A DNA stretch of 64,000 nt from Vanilla planifolia. Its lineage: Eukaryota > Streptophyta > Magnoliopsida > Asparagales > Orchidaceae. Under the pieces are notes generated by a model, which ran no database searches, was not told the DNA's origin, and was given only the letters and a program-made list of their open reading frames with translations. Shown here piece after piece: positions 1 to 13,600 of this stretch; within the stretch, counting starts at the first letter, position 1; every line of letters starts with the position of its first letter. A program made the translations under genes and the position numbers. Where the stretch lies: assembly GCA_023846275.1 (NCBI GenBank), contig CM043869.1, positions 38,776,737 through 38,840,736 of the forward strand, in the 5' to 3' direction.

Positions 1-3000
1 GAATTAAATAATTTGTTTAATAATATAAAAGATATAATGATCAAATAATCCATTATCGATTTTATTCTTTGAAAGCCCATGAAAAAAAATACCAAATCAC
101 TTCCAAAAATTATAAAACACATTAATAAATTCCTCACACAAAACTCCTCTCGATGATCTGCTCAAATAAAAATTTTGAATCACTTGTGACTTGACATGTA
201 CTTCAAGACAAACAAAAAATCAACCATTCCTCACAAACACCTTTGACACCACAAATACCTATATTTATCACTTTTAAAATATGATATCATAGCACACCTC
301 TCAATTAGTCCGATGTGATTCAAAGACAAATATAACATAAACTAACTGGCTAATAACACCAAAAAAGGGTGAGAAGTAGTCGCTAGAAAAGAATCACTAA
401 ATAAGTAACAACTCCTATGCAAGAATTTTAAAGGTATAAGGATGAATTGTCCTACATCAACTACTAAGAAAGAGATCATAGTTTATATATAACATATTGT
501 AGTCGTAAAATGTCAATATGTTTTTTTGAAGGCAAAACAACATCGAATCTAATGAGAACTCCATGGTTAAACAAGCCTAAGTTAGAGTAGTGTTGGGATG
601 GGTGACAACAAGAAGAGCTCGTCAAGGAAAAAAAACACTCTTCCGTCAAGATGGTTTGCCCTAGAAGAAAATACCTTGACACGGAGAGACCAAGATGTGA
701 CAACCTGGCTTTTGATTGGATAATTTGATCATTATAACCAAGCTTAAGTCTTGCTTCTGTCATTATAGTTTTGGATATGTTTAAAGTCTTGTCATTTGAG
801 GATAATAAAAAACCAAACTCATGATTGATGCCCAAATCACTGATTAGAAAACATCCATGAATAATATGCCAAATGAGCTCCTTGTATCTAACTACATCTT
901 CTCACTTTGGTGTAGCCAATCTACACTGTGATCATAATAACATCATCATAGCAATTCCCCAATAGGTGGCAGATCTTCTAAACAACAAGTAATATAAAAT
1001 TGATCAATTTGCATACTTTATAGCTAGGCCACTAAACACACTCTAATACTTTTAGAATAAGCATCCTTGAGCAAGTTTTCTTTGCACCACATATAATATA
1101 GATAATTGATGGGCGACATTCTTTGTCAACTAGAGTGGAGGGCCTAGCAATCATATGCTCTTGTGCAAGTTCATAATGTTGCTCATTGAGAGCTTTGCCT
1201 TTTGATTCATGGGGCATTTCCTCGACTCCTTTTGCTCTAAACTCTCAAATATATCGTCCTTCAAGAGTCAATCAACTAGAAATTTCAACCCCTTATGCTC
1301 AAAGATTTTAAGGTCACGATCTACATCATATTTACATTATCTGCATATCATAGCTATCTATTGCAAATCTCATTTACTAAGGCTAGACATACATATCTTC
1401 TTTCCTAAATAGTCATTTCTTAATTGTCTTAAGGATCTCTATGCAAAAGTTGTTAAGCATACTAAAATCAACATGAGGATCTAGTCATTCAAGGAGGTTG
1501 CTCCAAAGATGAAGTAGCCTAACCTTTTCTCAACAATGAACTTAGAGGTTTGTGGTTACTCTAACCTAATTTTCTTAGAGACCCTTATGACAATTAATCT
1601 AACATTTCTTTCAATGTTCATGGAGATAATTTAAACAATAATTAACTGAAATTTCCTAGTTATAAAGACAAGAGTGATTTGATTATCCTCATATTCTCCT
1701 CATCTATCTCCAACATTTGATTCATGGTGCATAAATTATTCATTAGCTTATTTCACCTCTTGCAGCTAGCAAAAACTCAGGATTTTCAGATCATCAAAGG
1801 TTTGAATTGAGCCATAAGGCATTCTCCAAAAGCAATGTAATATTGCATCCTTAATCAGAGCAATAAATACTGAACATTTTACAGGATCTAAAATAGGATG
1901 CAACAAATCGACACTTCAAACTCTGAGTTGAAGTCACTTGTATCAAAGATTCCGTAAGATTATGCTTGAAATCTAGAAATTTTTCAGGAACATTGCAAAT
2001 ATATTCTTAAAGATACTCCTAATATAGAAATCAAATAAGGCAGGCTTCTTCTTCCGATAAAATGCATAACAAAGCTCTTCCAGTGATCAAGTATCAGATT
2101 TGACGAATAAGAGATGATTGGAGCTCAATGGATGTTCATTGGCAGCTAATATAAGGTTTTGACCAGATGTAGCTACAAGGACAACAATTTATGGTGTTTG
2201 ACTCAGACTCAAGCAAATTATCAAAGAAGGCCTGAGGGAAAGTGGTGGACCTTACCCTTTGAGTACCATAGTTTGTTAGAGTGTGATTCATTGGCGTTGA
2301 AGTAATCTTAAAAAATGAATGTTGACCAAAGTTGTTTGCATTGGCACTGTAATCAGAGTAGGTCGTAGAGATATCATTTAGATGAATGGATCAAGCATCA
2401 TCAACACCATTGGAGTGACCAAAATAGTATTTTGATGATGGATCTCACAGAGCTGGAGTAGATTCGATTAACAAAAGACCTTGCAACTATAATTGGCATT
2501 GATGAAAGGAGCATCCAACATCTCTAGTCTGAGACAATCGATGAACATTCTATCCTGCACAAAAGCTTCAATTTAGTAATTTATCGCCCACATTATATGA
2601 TCGAAAGTGGATACAAGTTTTAGAGCTGGAGGTGTATGGTCTGATCCACCACTTATTCATGCATTTAACATGTCTCCTTTGGATCTCATCATCATCAATC
2701 TACCCAATTATTCCTAAGACACTAGAAAATGTTAATACAAATTTTGGTACATGAAAAGTGGAGAAAAGATCAACCAAATTCAAGAAGTGATGAAATAATA
2801 GTGAATTGTGTTTTTGTTAATGAATGAGAACACTTATAAAAAATTCATCTCTTATTAAGGAAACCGAGAAAATATTATGGGGCAACAGAGAAAATGCTAA
2901 GGAGAGACCTTGGAGGAATCTGATCTTAAAGGCTTCTAGAAGTCAGGAGAAAAGCTATGAAAAGGATCTTTGCTATGAAAAAGCTATGAATATGTTCCTC

Positions 3001-4496
3001 TCCTATTACAAAGTTAAGGATATCAAGCTTCTAGTGATGTCAAATACCACAAGATTGACAACTGTTAGTTTGTCATAATTGTTTGAATGGAAGCGTTGCC
3101 TATACCAAGTCAATGACAGGTTAGAACAACCTTCATCAAGATGCTCCCATGATGAACTAAGAGGCACCACGATATCAGCTAATGTGAACATCATTGATCT
3201 ATCCATGTCAAAAATAGAGAAACCAACCTCAAGGGTTACTGTAAGTTAGTGACATGACCACGAATTGTGAGAAAAAAAAAAAGGCCTCTACATGCGACCT
3301 CATATTCATTTAAGAGCAACAGATAAGAGAGAATGCATGCTGGATGAAGCACATATCATCATCTTATGCCGAGGGAGACGTGTCTCATGGCAACCATATC
3401 ATGTGCTCTTTGCTTCTATGACCCTACTACTAGATAGGCTCCCTTCTTTTCGAAAGCAGAATCAACTGGACGGTTGAAACAAACTAGATAAATTTTGCAT
3501 CTTTAGCCTCTTTCAACTCTAGCAAATTTAAGGACCACATATTAATGAAACTTAGGAATCAAAAACAAATTGAAATAAAAACACGAGGAATTCCCATTTA
3601 GCCTAGTGCCTGAATACCTAGTACTATAATAAAATACAATATGAACAAAATAAAAATTCTAGTCAGAAGAGGCAACCAATCAACAAAAACATGGTGGCAT
3701 AGCCAATCGGCAATCAGAATTAATAAGCAAAGTAGAAGAATACTAGAGAAGCAGGAAAATCATGGTAGAAAACTAGAATGCCAATAATAGTAATACTGTT
3801 TTAGAAGTTGTAGCAAAATTACTGTCTTAAAAATCAAATAACATCGAATAAATTTTATTAGTGGGATTAAAAACTTAAAAAACTTGCAATCATGAACAGC
3901 CCAAAAAGCACTAAAGTTTCAGAATTCAAGAGCAAGGAATTTCCCCCGCTCAACAAGGCAGCCAATTCAGATCAAATCTACTTGATCTCAGATGCTTCTA
4001 GACAAGGGGGTCAACATTATTTTAAGTAATAATTCTAACCAAAAACATAAATAAAAGCCAAAATTTGTATGATGCTAACTATCAGATCAGCAGAAGAAAA
4101 AAAACGCTATACTCGACAAAACATATACAGAGATTAGCATAAATGACAAAATAGAAATTGAAATACAGCATAGGTACTTAACCAATAAGGAAGAAATGAG
4201 AAACCATCGTCATATCAAGATCAATAATTCCAAAATCTAAAGCTAAGTCTAGAAAATTCATTGCATATATCTTACAATACTACTTCATATCCCTTAAATA
4301 GTAAGGCTTTCTCGTTGACAAATATCTATGAGATGAATAGTAAACTCTAAAAACAGCTTCAGATAATTAACATGAAAAAAAGTTCCCATATTAGATTTAA
4401 GCAAAAAAATGGGAAGTTCAACTAACACATTGTATATTAAATAATAGATATTCAGAACAAGAAGAATCAAATATCAATAGCTAGCAAATGTTGTAC
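1..4496. other. Region beyond PMT6-like exon 6: probable last intron or downstream flank
   Basis: No convincing gene. If the final PMT6 exon lies outside the window, this is part of its last intron. The only recognisable content is a decayed Gypsy gag at about 1768-2060. Small open frames at 476-835, 1032-1217, 2824-3078, 3006-3206 and 3292-3477 match nothing I recognise. Some may be further pieces of the same retroelement. Confidence 0.5.
1768..2060 (-). mobile_element. Decayed Ty3/Gypsy retrotransposon gag fragment
   Basis: Read on the minus strand with frameshifts, this gives a gag-like pattern. First comes an RF-x-A/YD/SD stretch near 1990-1930. Then follow DPVKCSVFIALIKDAIL, HCFWRMPYGSIQTFDDL and a stop near 1768. 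This matches the order seen in plant Gypsy gag proteins: P-x-F, YDG-x-x-DP, D-A-x-x-C-R-x-F, L-x-x-A-A-x-x-W-F, LP-x-x-SI-x-x-FDxL. No LTRs, primer-binding site or pol were identified. The decay implies an old insertion. Confidence 0.5.
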
Positions 4497-4635
4497 CTGA
4501 GGCCGGACAATTCGATCCATCTCCAGCATGATATCTTCTATTGAGCATTTGGTTTCAAGAGATTCATAGTGGGACAACAGATGGTAAGCATGTAACAGAT
4601 CATATGTCCTAGGGTATGTAGAGAATGGATCGCAC
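4497..4635 (-). CDS. PMT6: PMT6-like exon 6 (last exon visible)
   Basis: The acceptor is GTTACAG|GTGCGA. The exon encodes [20 protein letters not shown] and, further on, [17 protein letters not shown], and ends in phase 0 at CAG|GTACAA. The reading is uninterrupted and the donor is good, so the gene continues. The next exon, expected to begin with GF-VIIRD, was not seen in the 4.5 kb that remains. Confidence 0.87.
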
Positions 4636-7600
4636 CTGTAACATGAAGCAATAACATTTTATAAACCAGCGTAAATTAAAGAAAGGCATAATGTAGTAGT
4701 CACTAAAGCTTCTTAATTCAAACGAAAGTCAATGAAAAAAAAATGATAGATGGATCCTCACCAATCATGAAAAGCACCAATTAATCCACGATCATATACA
4801 GCAGTCAACGTGTTACTCAAGGTTGCTGGTACAATATTCATAACCCAAATTGGTAGATTACTCAATGCTGCTGCAAATCCACCATAATAAGCATTCATAT
4901 CCATAACATTCCGAATATCCAACTTGTTGACACCAATCAGTCTCCAATACTGATTGACTTGCTCTTTCCAAAACAAGCTGTTACGTTCATGCATCTCAGG
5001 AGTTATGCCTATTATGAAAATGCAACACACTGTAAATTTTTCATCTATATCACAACTACATACAGCAGATAGGACTTAAAAATGATTCCATCAAAACATG
5101 ACATACATTGGGGAATGTATGTAAAATTATAAATAGAGCAGAAATCCCTCATTAAATAGTGCAAGTAAAATGGCAGGTGACAGAAGTTTGGCAAAACTAA
5201 GTTTGGTTTCGTCCATAGAACTGAGATAGAGAACAAAAAGTGGCACAAAAAAGTAGGTATTGCATAAATAAGAAAAACAATTTGGATGTCCAAGAAGCAT
5301 TTTTGAGCCAAGGAGGTTTTTCATGAAACAAATAGAAGATGAAGAGTAGTCCCATAGTTTGAGGAATGGTGCACAAGGAATTTCATTCCCTTTATTATTT
5401 GGCTAAAAATTTGATGCTTGATTCCAAATTTATTGTTTCAAGTTTTAGGAATGACCAATTTGATCATAAAATACAAGCCACTGGCAAAACAAAACAGATG
5501 AGAGAATTAGGGCTGTACTCTTTCCCAACTATATGCCAAGGAGGTTGTGCATGGGATGGGATGCAAAGAACAGAAATGAAGAGAATAGAGTGCAAATCTA
5601 GAAAGATAAGATAGGAGAAAGCAAATCCATAGAGCCTCTTCTATTCCCTCATTGCACGCCATGGTTTGAGAAATAGTTTATAAAGATGTTCATTCTTTTT
5701 ATTATTTGTTTGTGGTTTGGGCCTTGCTTCCAACTCTCGCCTTTTTCTAAATTTAGGATACACATTTTTTAGCAAAATATTTGGGCTAAACAACACAACT
5801 GTCAATTAGGTTGAGCAATAATATGGAGAAGAGACGTGGAAAGAATAGAGTGCGGACCCAACAAGATACAAAAGCAAAAATGCACATCTACAGAATCTGT
5901 GCTATTCCCTCTTCCACCTAGGATATTCTCAAACATCTTCATCAAGGAACCTTTTATTCACCTTTACCATATCTACTTTGCATTTTATATATATAAAAAT
6001 ATACGTTAAAGCTTATCACAATATCTAGTAATGACGCAATTTGTTTTTCCTTCCTCAATTTTCATGCATTAGTAAAAAAGTAAGTAGTTTCTTTTTTAGT
6101 TTACTAGTTAACATATAGCTCCATTTTTTACACACATTTTTTAGCAAAGGGGTTTTAAGTAACACTTTTACTACGATCTTTGTTTAATATATTACATTAG
6201 GAGCATGTACAAAAACATGATTACAAAAGCAAAAATCCTCCACGGCATTACGTGCTTCTCCTATTGTAAAAACTGAATTTCTAAACTTTTGTCTACATGT
6301 TTCAATTTCATTAACTTACCAGACTACGGTAATAATGACAAGTTAGTACCAAATCATTTATATTTAATCAAGTTGAACATCATTTCGAGATATGAGGCAT
6401 GGCTCGGTAGGTTATATTTGGTATGATTGTTGGAGTTAGAAAGTGCAATTGGAATGCAAATATGCATTATAAACTGCTATAGAAAAGTATGGCTAGAAAT
6501 AAATAATATACACAAGAAAAACTATCTTTCAACTATTAAAAGAAAATTAAAATATGAATAATATATAATAACTATATTTAGCAAATGGCAAAGGTATCAT
6601 TTCCCATCTAAATATTTTTAAAAAATTGGTAACTTATTTGGAAGTTGTAATTTCTTAACTGCTGCTGCTCCTCCAGCAAATAGTTTAGCACATTCTTTGT
6701 TGCTACTATGGGGCCCTAAGGCACAACGAGATTTTCCTTGCTGGTATCAATTAAGTGGTCTATGGACTTTTGTTGCTTTCCATGGTGCTTTTGATCTAAT
6801 AGATTTCATGTTACGTCAATTTGAACTTGCTCGATCTGCTCAATTGCGACCTTATAATGCAATTGCGTTTTCTGCACCAATTGCTGTTTTTGTTTCTGTA
6901 TTCCTGCTTTATCCATTGGGTCAATCTGGTTGGTTCTTTGCACCACAAAAGTTTCACACAAAAGAGTAATGTGTTGACTTTGTATGAAAGGCCAAAGCAA
7001 GCATAAAGAAAATACTAAACTAAAAGATGGAAGTACAATGATCAACTAATGCCATTAAGCACAAGTAATGCCTTGTAGGACAAGGAGGTTTACCTACATG
7101 CACACCAAACTATACTCTAAGATTCTATGAAAAAATAATCTAAATTTCTATCTTATGCATAAATGTACACGTATACCTCCACACACAGTAATGGAAATGT
7201 TGGAGTAAAGGAAGGATGAAAGTCCAATGATTAGTTAATGCCATTGAAAACAAGTGCAGATGCACATAGATATCTTATTGTGCATATAAATGTATATACA
7301 TGTAAGCGAATTTATGGATATAAGCTAATTTGCAGTTCAAATATTTTAATGAACATCTAATTTCAGGATTTCCTTTTTATTTTTATTATTAATAAACCAT
7401 ATATCTATTTGGCTATAAAAGATCATAACCATATATCTATTTGATTATATTGGCTTAACATGATTTTGTCATATGGAATTAACTTACACGAACAACTTCA
7501 AATAAGAACAAACATTAAGTAAGCAACACTGATGAAAATGATTATGGATGGAGGGGGCACTCCTATCAATTGAGCTATGAACCCAACTATGTAGTCAAAT

Positions 7601-10600
7601 AATTTACAGAAAGCTTTCTATTTGTTGAGTTGCAACAAAAATAGGAATTATACAAGGATATCTTATTGACATAGATATAGAGAATTTACCATTCCCTATT
7701 AAGCTGAAGTATAATGCATCTAAGCGTTTCAATCCTTTGTCGTTAGATCAAAGAATAGTGCACTTAAAGTTAAAGCTGGAGATCAAAGATAAATAAAACA
7801 CCCTGTGACACAAAAAATGATGTAAGACTTAAGTACCAAAGAAAGATGAAAACAAAATGCAAAAAAAATAAATAAATTATAGGTCTGGACTGCATAATAC
7901 TACACTGAGAAGCTACCGTTAAATTTTTCCTCTGTGCTCCCTACTGTACTAGGTAGGTATATTAGTCTAAAATTATCGCATGTATGCGTGACTTAGAGTT
8001 TGGTAATCATTATATGTATTTAAAACAAACAGATCACAGCTAAACCAAGAAAAAGCAACAACAAAAAACAATGATGATATCACCGACCTAATTTCTCAAG
8101 GATTTTGGGATAAAGTACAAGACGGTCAGACCTTGGAGGTAACTTCTGAACATTAGAGTATTCACTGTTCCAAGATAGACAGTTTTTTAAAGTTTTGTCC
8201 AACTGTGGTATAGTGTCATCTACTGGTTCACATATCGACAATAGATTTTTGTTAGCATTCTCTGACCGACAAGCAACATTTTCCTCTTTTAACCATATGG
8301 CAGTTTGAACCTGCTGAGCAATGAGCTTCCAACACATAACTGTTGTCAGATTAATCAACTTGAGCCAGATGTCAGGATAATCTTTATCCTTTCTATAAGC
8401 AGGCGGAGCTGAATATACAAAATATCCATTTGGCCGCAACAGACGATCAACTTCTTTAAGCAGTATTCCACCTGAAAAAAAAAAGGATCACACAATAAAC
8501 TCATCTTTCTTTAACCATTGAAGTTGCTGGAAAGAAAAAAATGCATGAAGCAAGGTGAAAAACAAGTAACAAATAAAGACACCAACACAAGAGCTGATTA
8601 CGAATACGCTTCCCATTAAACTGTGTGCTTCTGAAATTTTTATATCTTCAAGAACAGTTGCCAAATACCAATTTTTTACCTCTCAAACAGATTTACCCAA
8701 ATCAATCAAATCAGAAGGAAAACAGCATTGAATTAGCCCAGTCATTGCTGGCCCATAACTCTAAATTGGCCTTAAGTTAGAACAAGGAACATGCCATTGC
8801 AGAACAGTTTGCCTTATAAACCTTGCAAGTATATCTCTCCCATAGCAACAAGTGAAAAGTTACCGTTTGTATGCCAATCAACACGGCAACGTGAGCAGTG
8901 AACCATTTCAAAAGAGTTCCTGGGAAAGGGCAACTGTTTTGTAGCCAAAACAGATATCATTGCACCAATTCCTCGCTCCAAAGCAAACTGGATCTGGTTT
9001 TCATGGCCATCTTTTGGAGCAAAGGACATTGTTTGAATATCTAAAGGTAATAAATATGCTGAAAAACTTGCAACCCCACAGCCAACATCCAAAACCTGAA
9101 CAATTCCAGCTGAATTTAAATCACCAGTAGCATTAGTTATCATGTTTCCAAGCCTGCAAAAGGCAATTGATAAGAGGAGTAAAAATTATAGATGATCAAA
9201 AAAATGATTCAATCTAATTTCTTGCAAATTAAGAATATGTGCTTCGTTTCAAATATGACAACATCATATAGAAGGCTCAACAAATAAAAAAGATCCAACA
9301 CCTTTCAACTATAGGTTGAAAGGACAGGGGACTCAAAAGCAAGCTGCCAAACATATCATGAGAAAACAGTAAGAAGGCATGAAATAATTCTCTAGGAAGA
9401 AGTTGACAGATTAAATGAAAAGAAAGAAATAGAAGAAGTCAACAATAGAACCCAAGTGGCTTGGAAGAAGTAGCGTGTTATGTAATGTTTTTGATGAAGT
9501 ACAGTAGTGTGGTATGTTGTGTGACAGGAAAAAAATGATGAAGCTCAAAGGAAACTTATAAGATTACAGCAAAATATTGGCCTACTAAGTAAGCCTGCGC
9601 ATAAATGAGTGCTGCTCAAATGAAGGCATTAAGTGGATGAGTGACTAATACATATAAACGCACAATGAAAATAAGTAGATCTAACATAATCTAGACTGGC
9701 TTCAATTAAGAACAAAAGCTGAGAGACAGCAAGCTACATGATTTGGATATGGCTTGCATAATAAAAGATGCACAAAAAATGGAGAAAAAAATAATGGTAC
9801 TTACTAGAGTCAAAAGGGAATACACAAAATAAATGGCAAGCCCTTGTAACAAACCCAAAATAAAATGTAGTGCTTGTATTGTGCTTCTTGGCAAAAGGAA
9901 AGGACTAATCTTCTGTGATAACAAACAGTATTCTACAATAGAATTTCAAAGAAAATGCATTTTTTTCAAAAATACAAAAGCTGTACAACATACAAATCAA
10001 GAAAATTAATATTTGGCAATTATCATTCACGCAATGTCTCATCTTAACCAATAACTTTCTTTAAGTTTTTATGTTACATTGTCTTGAGAATATCGTGTGT
10101 TTAAATGTGTCAGAACCTTCCTCAAAAAAAAAATGTGACAGGAAAAACAATGTGAAAATAGAACTACAAAATACCATGGTAGTGAAAAAATTGATAATGA
10201 TCACACCATACACGATTGTATGATAAAATCTTAGTCTAGGAAAACTGAACTCGCAGGACAAACAGAAAAAAAGAAACAACAGCAAAACAGAAGGGAATTG
10301 GTGTTTACTTTCCACAAAAAAAGAACTAAAAGCTAGCAAACCTTTGAAGCCGTAATGTGATGATAGTTTAGCACATTCAACACTAGTAACGCATCATTTA
10401 ACAAATAAAAAATGAAAAAAAACAAAATCAAACATACAACTTCATGAAAATAAAACATGTGAAAAGACACTAACATAAATTCCGTGATACATGATTAAAA
10501 GAGCCACCATGTGCTTTATATTACTTGCTTAAAACTAAACATGAACTGAACAACCAAGGCCATGCAAACAATCGGTATCCTACTTACATCTTCCAGCTAG

Positions 10601-13600
10601 ACAGAAAAAAGATTGGGACAGCTGATATTCTTCCTTGCAGAGCTGTTTTAAAAAGGTGGCGCTTCCGAAATAGATGAAACACAACACCTTGTGAATCACC
10701 CATTGACCATGACTCTAAAAGGTGGCTTTCAACAATTTGAAAAGCTATTGCTAATTGCCAAAGGAAGCCTGAGGTGATGATCTTCAGTAAGTATGCATGC
10801 TAACATTTAAAAATACATTTCAGGCTTGGTGAGGTAATGCTGCATTTGTGATGGACCATCCGAAGTAAAACCATTATCATCCGCACAAAAGGGTAACAAA
10901 TTGCCCAATGCATATGTTATTCATACTTGTTAAGCCGAAAATCAAGTTAAAAACCTTATCAGGCTTTCTACAACATCACATGCAAAAGGAAGCGATGATG
11001 TCACTCACCAAAAAGAAAAGTTGAAAAATAAACTGTCCAAAACAAAGTGCAAATCACAACCTATTGAACATGCTAACAGAATATCTAAATCAAAGGACAT
11101 GGTTTTTTTATACGGCGTTCCTTAAATGTTTGTTTGCACTAGGCACCATTGTTTATGGTGACATGATACGTTCAAAACAGCAGGACAAATAAATTTTGAT
11201 CTGTAAAGTACTTATGATCATTGGAGCACACTAACACTATGGTACGAATAAATGATAAAGTCAAACCTGTTATTTCAAAAGTCTTAAATAAGAACAAAAC
11301 TTAAGCATGAAAGCATGGTTATATCATATTCCATAACATGAGAATAAAGTTCACATAATGAGTACAACAAACCATCAGAAAATCCAGAAAGCGAAAAATA
11401 ATAAGCATAAATCTATGCAAGAATATCAAATCTGAACAATGTGCTAGAATGAACTTGATGCATATTGACGCTAACCTTGAGATACACAAATCTAACGTCA
11501 TCACAAGCAAAGAACAACAAATGCATGAGAAGAAGGGAGTCGTGAAGATTCATGGAACCTTCACCAAATATTTAAAGCAGTATATCATGAAGCAACTTAG
11601 GACTCCCATCTACCATAAAATAGCTTGCTTTAACAAAAAATTACCTTGTATAGCTAGAGCACATTCAAAGAACTACTTACCAAACTTTCATATGGATAAA
11701 AATACTTGTGCTCATGTGCATAGTAATACAATTCAATTCAATAAAATAGAAATAAGTAGAATTTCATTCAAGAAGTTGAATTTCAGTTAACAATTCATAC
11801 CAAATCACCAATAGGTTCATATATTTGCAGCTATCAAAGTTTAACATGTCAACAATTCATAAAACACAAAAAAATGAATACGTACATATTAAAAAAAATA
11901 AAACATCTAAACCATGAAAACAATAAAAGTACAATGGCTATAATAAAAATAATTATTTGAGAAGGCAAATTAAGAAAGAAACAAGGTGCCAATACCTATC
12001 AATATACTCAATAGCTCCATGTTTAAAATGTGTGCCTCCACCTGGGAACCACCATAGGTTATCCTTCTCGTGAACCCAATTTTGACCTCCTTTCACTTCA
12101 GCCAGATGGGAATGATTCACATTACTGCGCCAAACATAATCTCTACTCATTGGCCACTTTATTGGTAGCTTATAGTCAATTGGTGGGGGGACGAGACAAA
12201 ACAAGCGTTTCTCGAGTGGAGGGCAATGTCTCTCAAGATGTTCTCCACGAGAAGTATCTAGTTTAGAGAAAAGTCTTGCTACATAAGATGTATCATGACA
12301 TGGAATGTATTCATTGAATTCCAAAGGGCATACATTCACTCCAATTTCTGGAATTGTAACTAATCTTGTCCTCTGGGAAAGTACAACTCTGTTCCTAAAT
12401 TGCTGATTACCTGCACAACAAGAGTTCTTAAGTTTAGCCGAAACAACATATTTGTAAATACTATGATTAACCCGTATTGATCTTTAGCAAACCACCTAAA
12501 TAGAAATATGGCTACCTAAACACCTGATATAAAATAGAAAGATGGATCTAAAACACACTAAAATTCAATAGTGATTAACTGATTAAAACCTCAAAATCCT
12601 AATCTTAAATTAATAACAAAGACAACCTAGTCGTTTCCTTGGAAAAAAAACCTCCTTGTAATCATGTAAATTAGTAAAACCTATCCTCCATATAAATTAG
12701 CTTTTAAGTTGCTTAGCTCCTAACATATCCCCCATTTAAATTTGTTTTTAGGTTACATAGCCCAAAAGTGACATAAATCCTTATTAATGTAACTCTACAT
12801 CATTAGCATATTATTATGAATATCATAAAAAAATACAATGAAAAAATACATACACTAAAGTGCACATATATGTTTTGGCTATGATCTCATGTTGTTTTGA
12901 TAAATATACTGAACCTATTATGACATCTTCTAATGAAACCATCCAACTTTCAAAGGATCCTAAAAATATCAAACCACTAATAAATAAAGGAATAAAAGAT
13001 GCCTTTTTGCTTCCCATCAAAATAAGCTCTTAATGAAAATCATTTTCAAGACATGTTACCAATAAAAGTCAAGTATAAGTATTTAGAAAAAAAATTAAAA
13101 CTGAAAAAAGAATATATAATGAGTCTTAATGAAGAAGCAACAACTTAAAACGAAGACATCCGTAAGAAAATTTTTTGATTAGTAACATGGCCTATTAATC
13201 AATCAAAGATACATGCCAAAAATCAATTCCTTCATAATATTGGTACATCAATAGCTGTAAATGGATAAAATATATCACCATTTATGTGTTTAATAAAATA
13301 AACATAAAAGGTCATTTTATTATAACTTAAACCCACCTACTATTTGCTTTCCCCACCAAAAGCTCCAAATCACTAAAGAGGTTACATCAAGCATCCAAAG
13401 ATTAGATATTCTCATCATTGTCCATTTGACTACAAGGATAGAATAGCACAACCGACAACTCCCATTATGTTCAACCTCTTATCCCTTCCCACCTCTTAAC
13501 CCACTAGGCAAAATCCCAATGCTCAAAGAGTCATTTTGCCAATTCAAAATGAAGCACACAAAAAGTAAATTTGATGTATAGATGGCATGTACATGTTAGA

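Larger units (their letters stand above)
5009..8087 (-). other. PMT6-like intron 4 (3.1 kb)
   Basis: A GT-AG intron. It contains the diverged tandem duplication at 5352-5930 and the psbD-derived insertion at about 6630-6946. The rest is AT-rich with no recognised coding sequence. Confidence 0.8.

Noticed and set aside
6697..6969. A functional psbD gene
   Set aside because: It lacks both ends of D2, has many replacements and lies inside a nuclear intron.
11449..11790. 113-codon plus-strand open frame
   Set aside because: AT-driven composition (Lys/Ile/Asn/His), no motif, antisense within intron 2.
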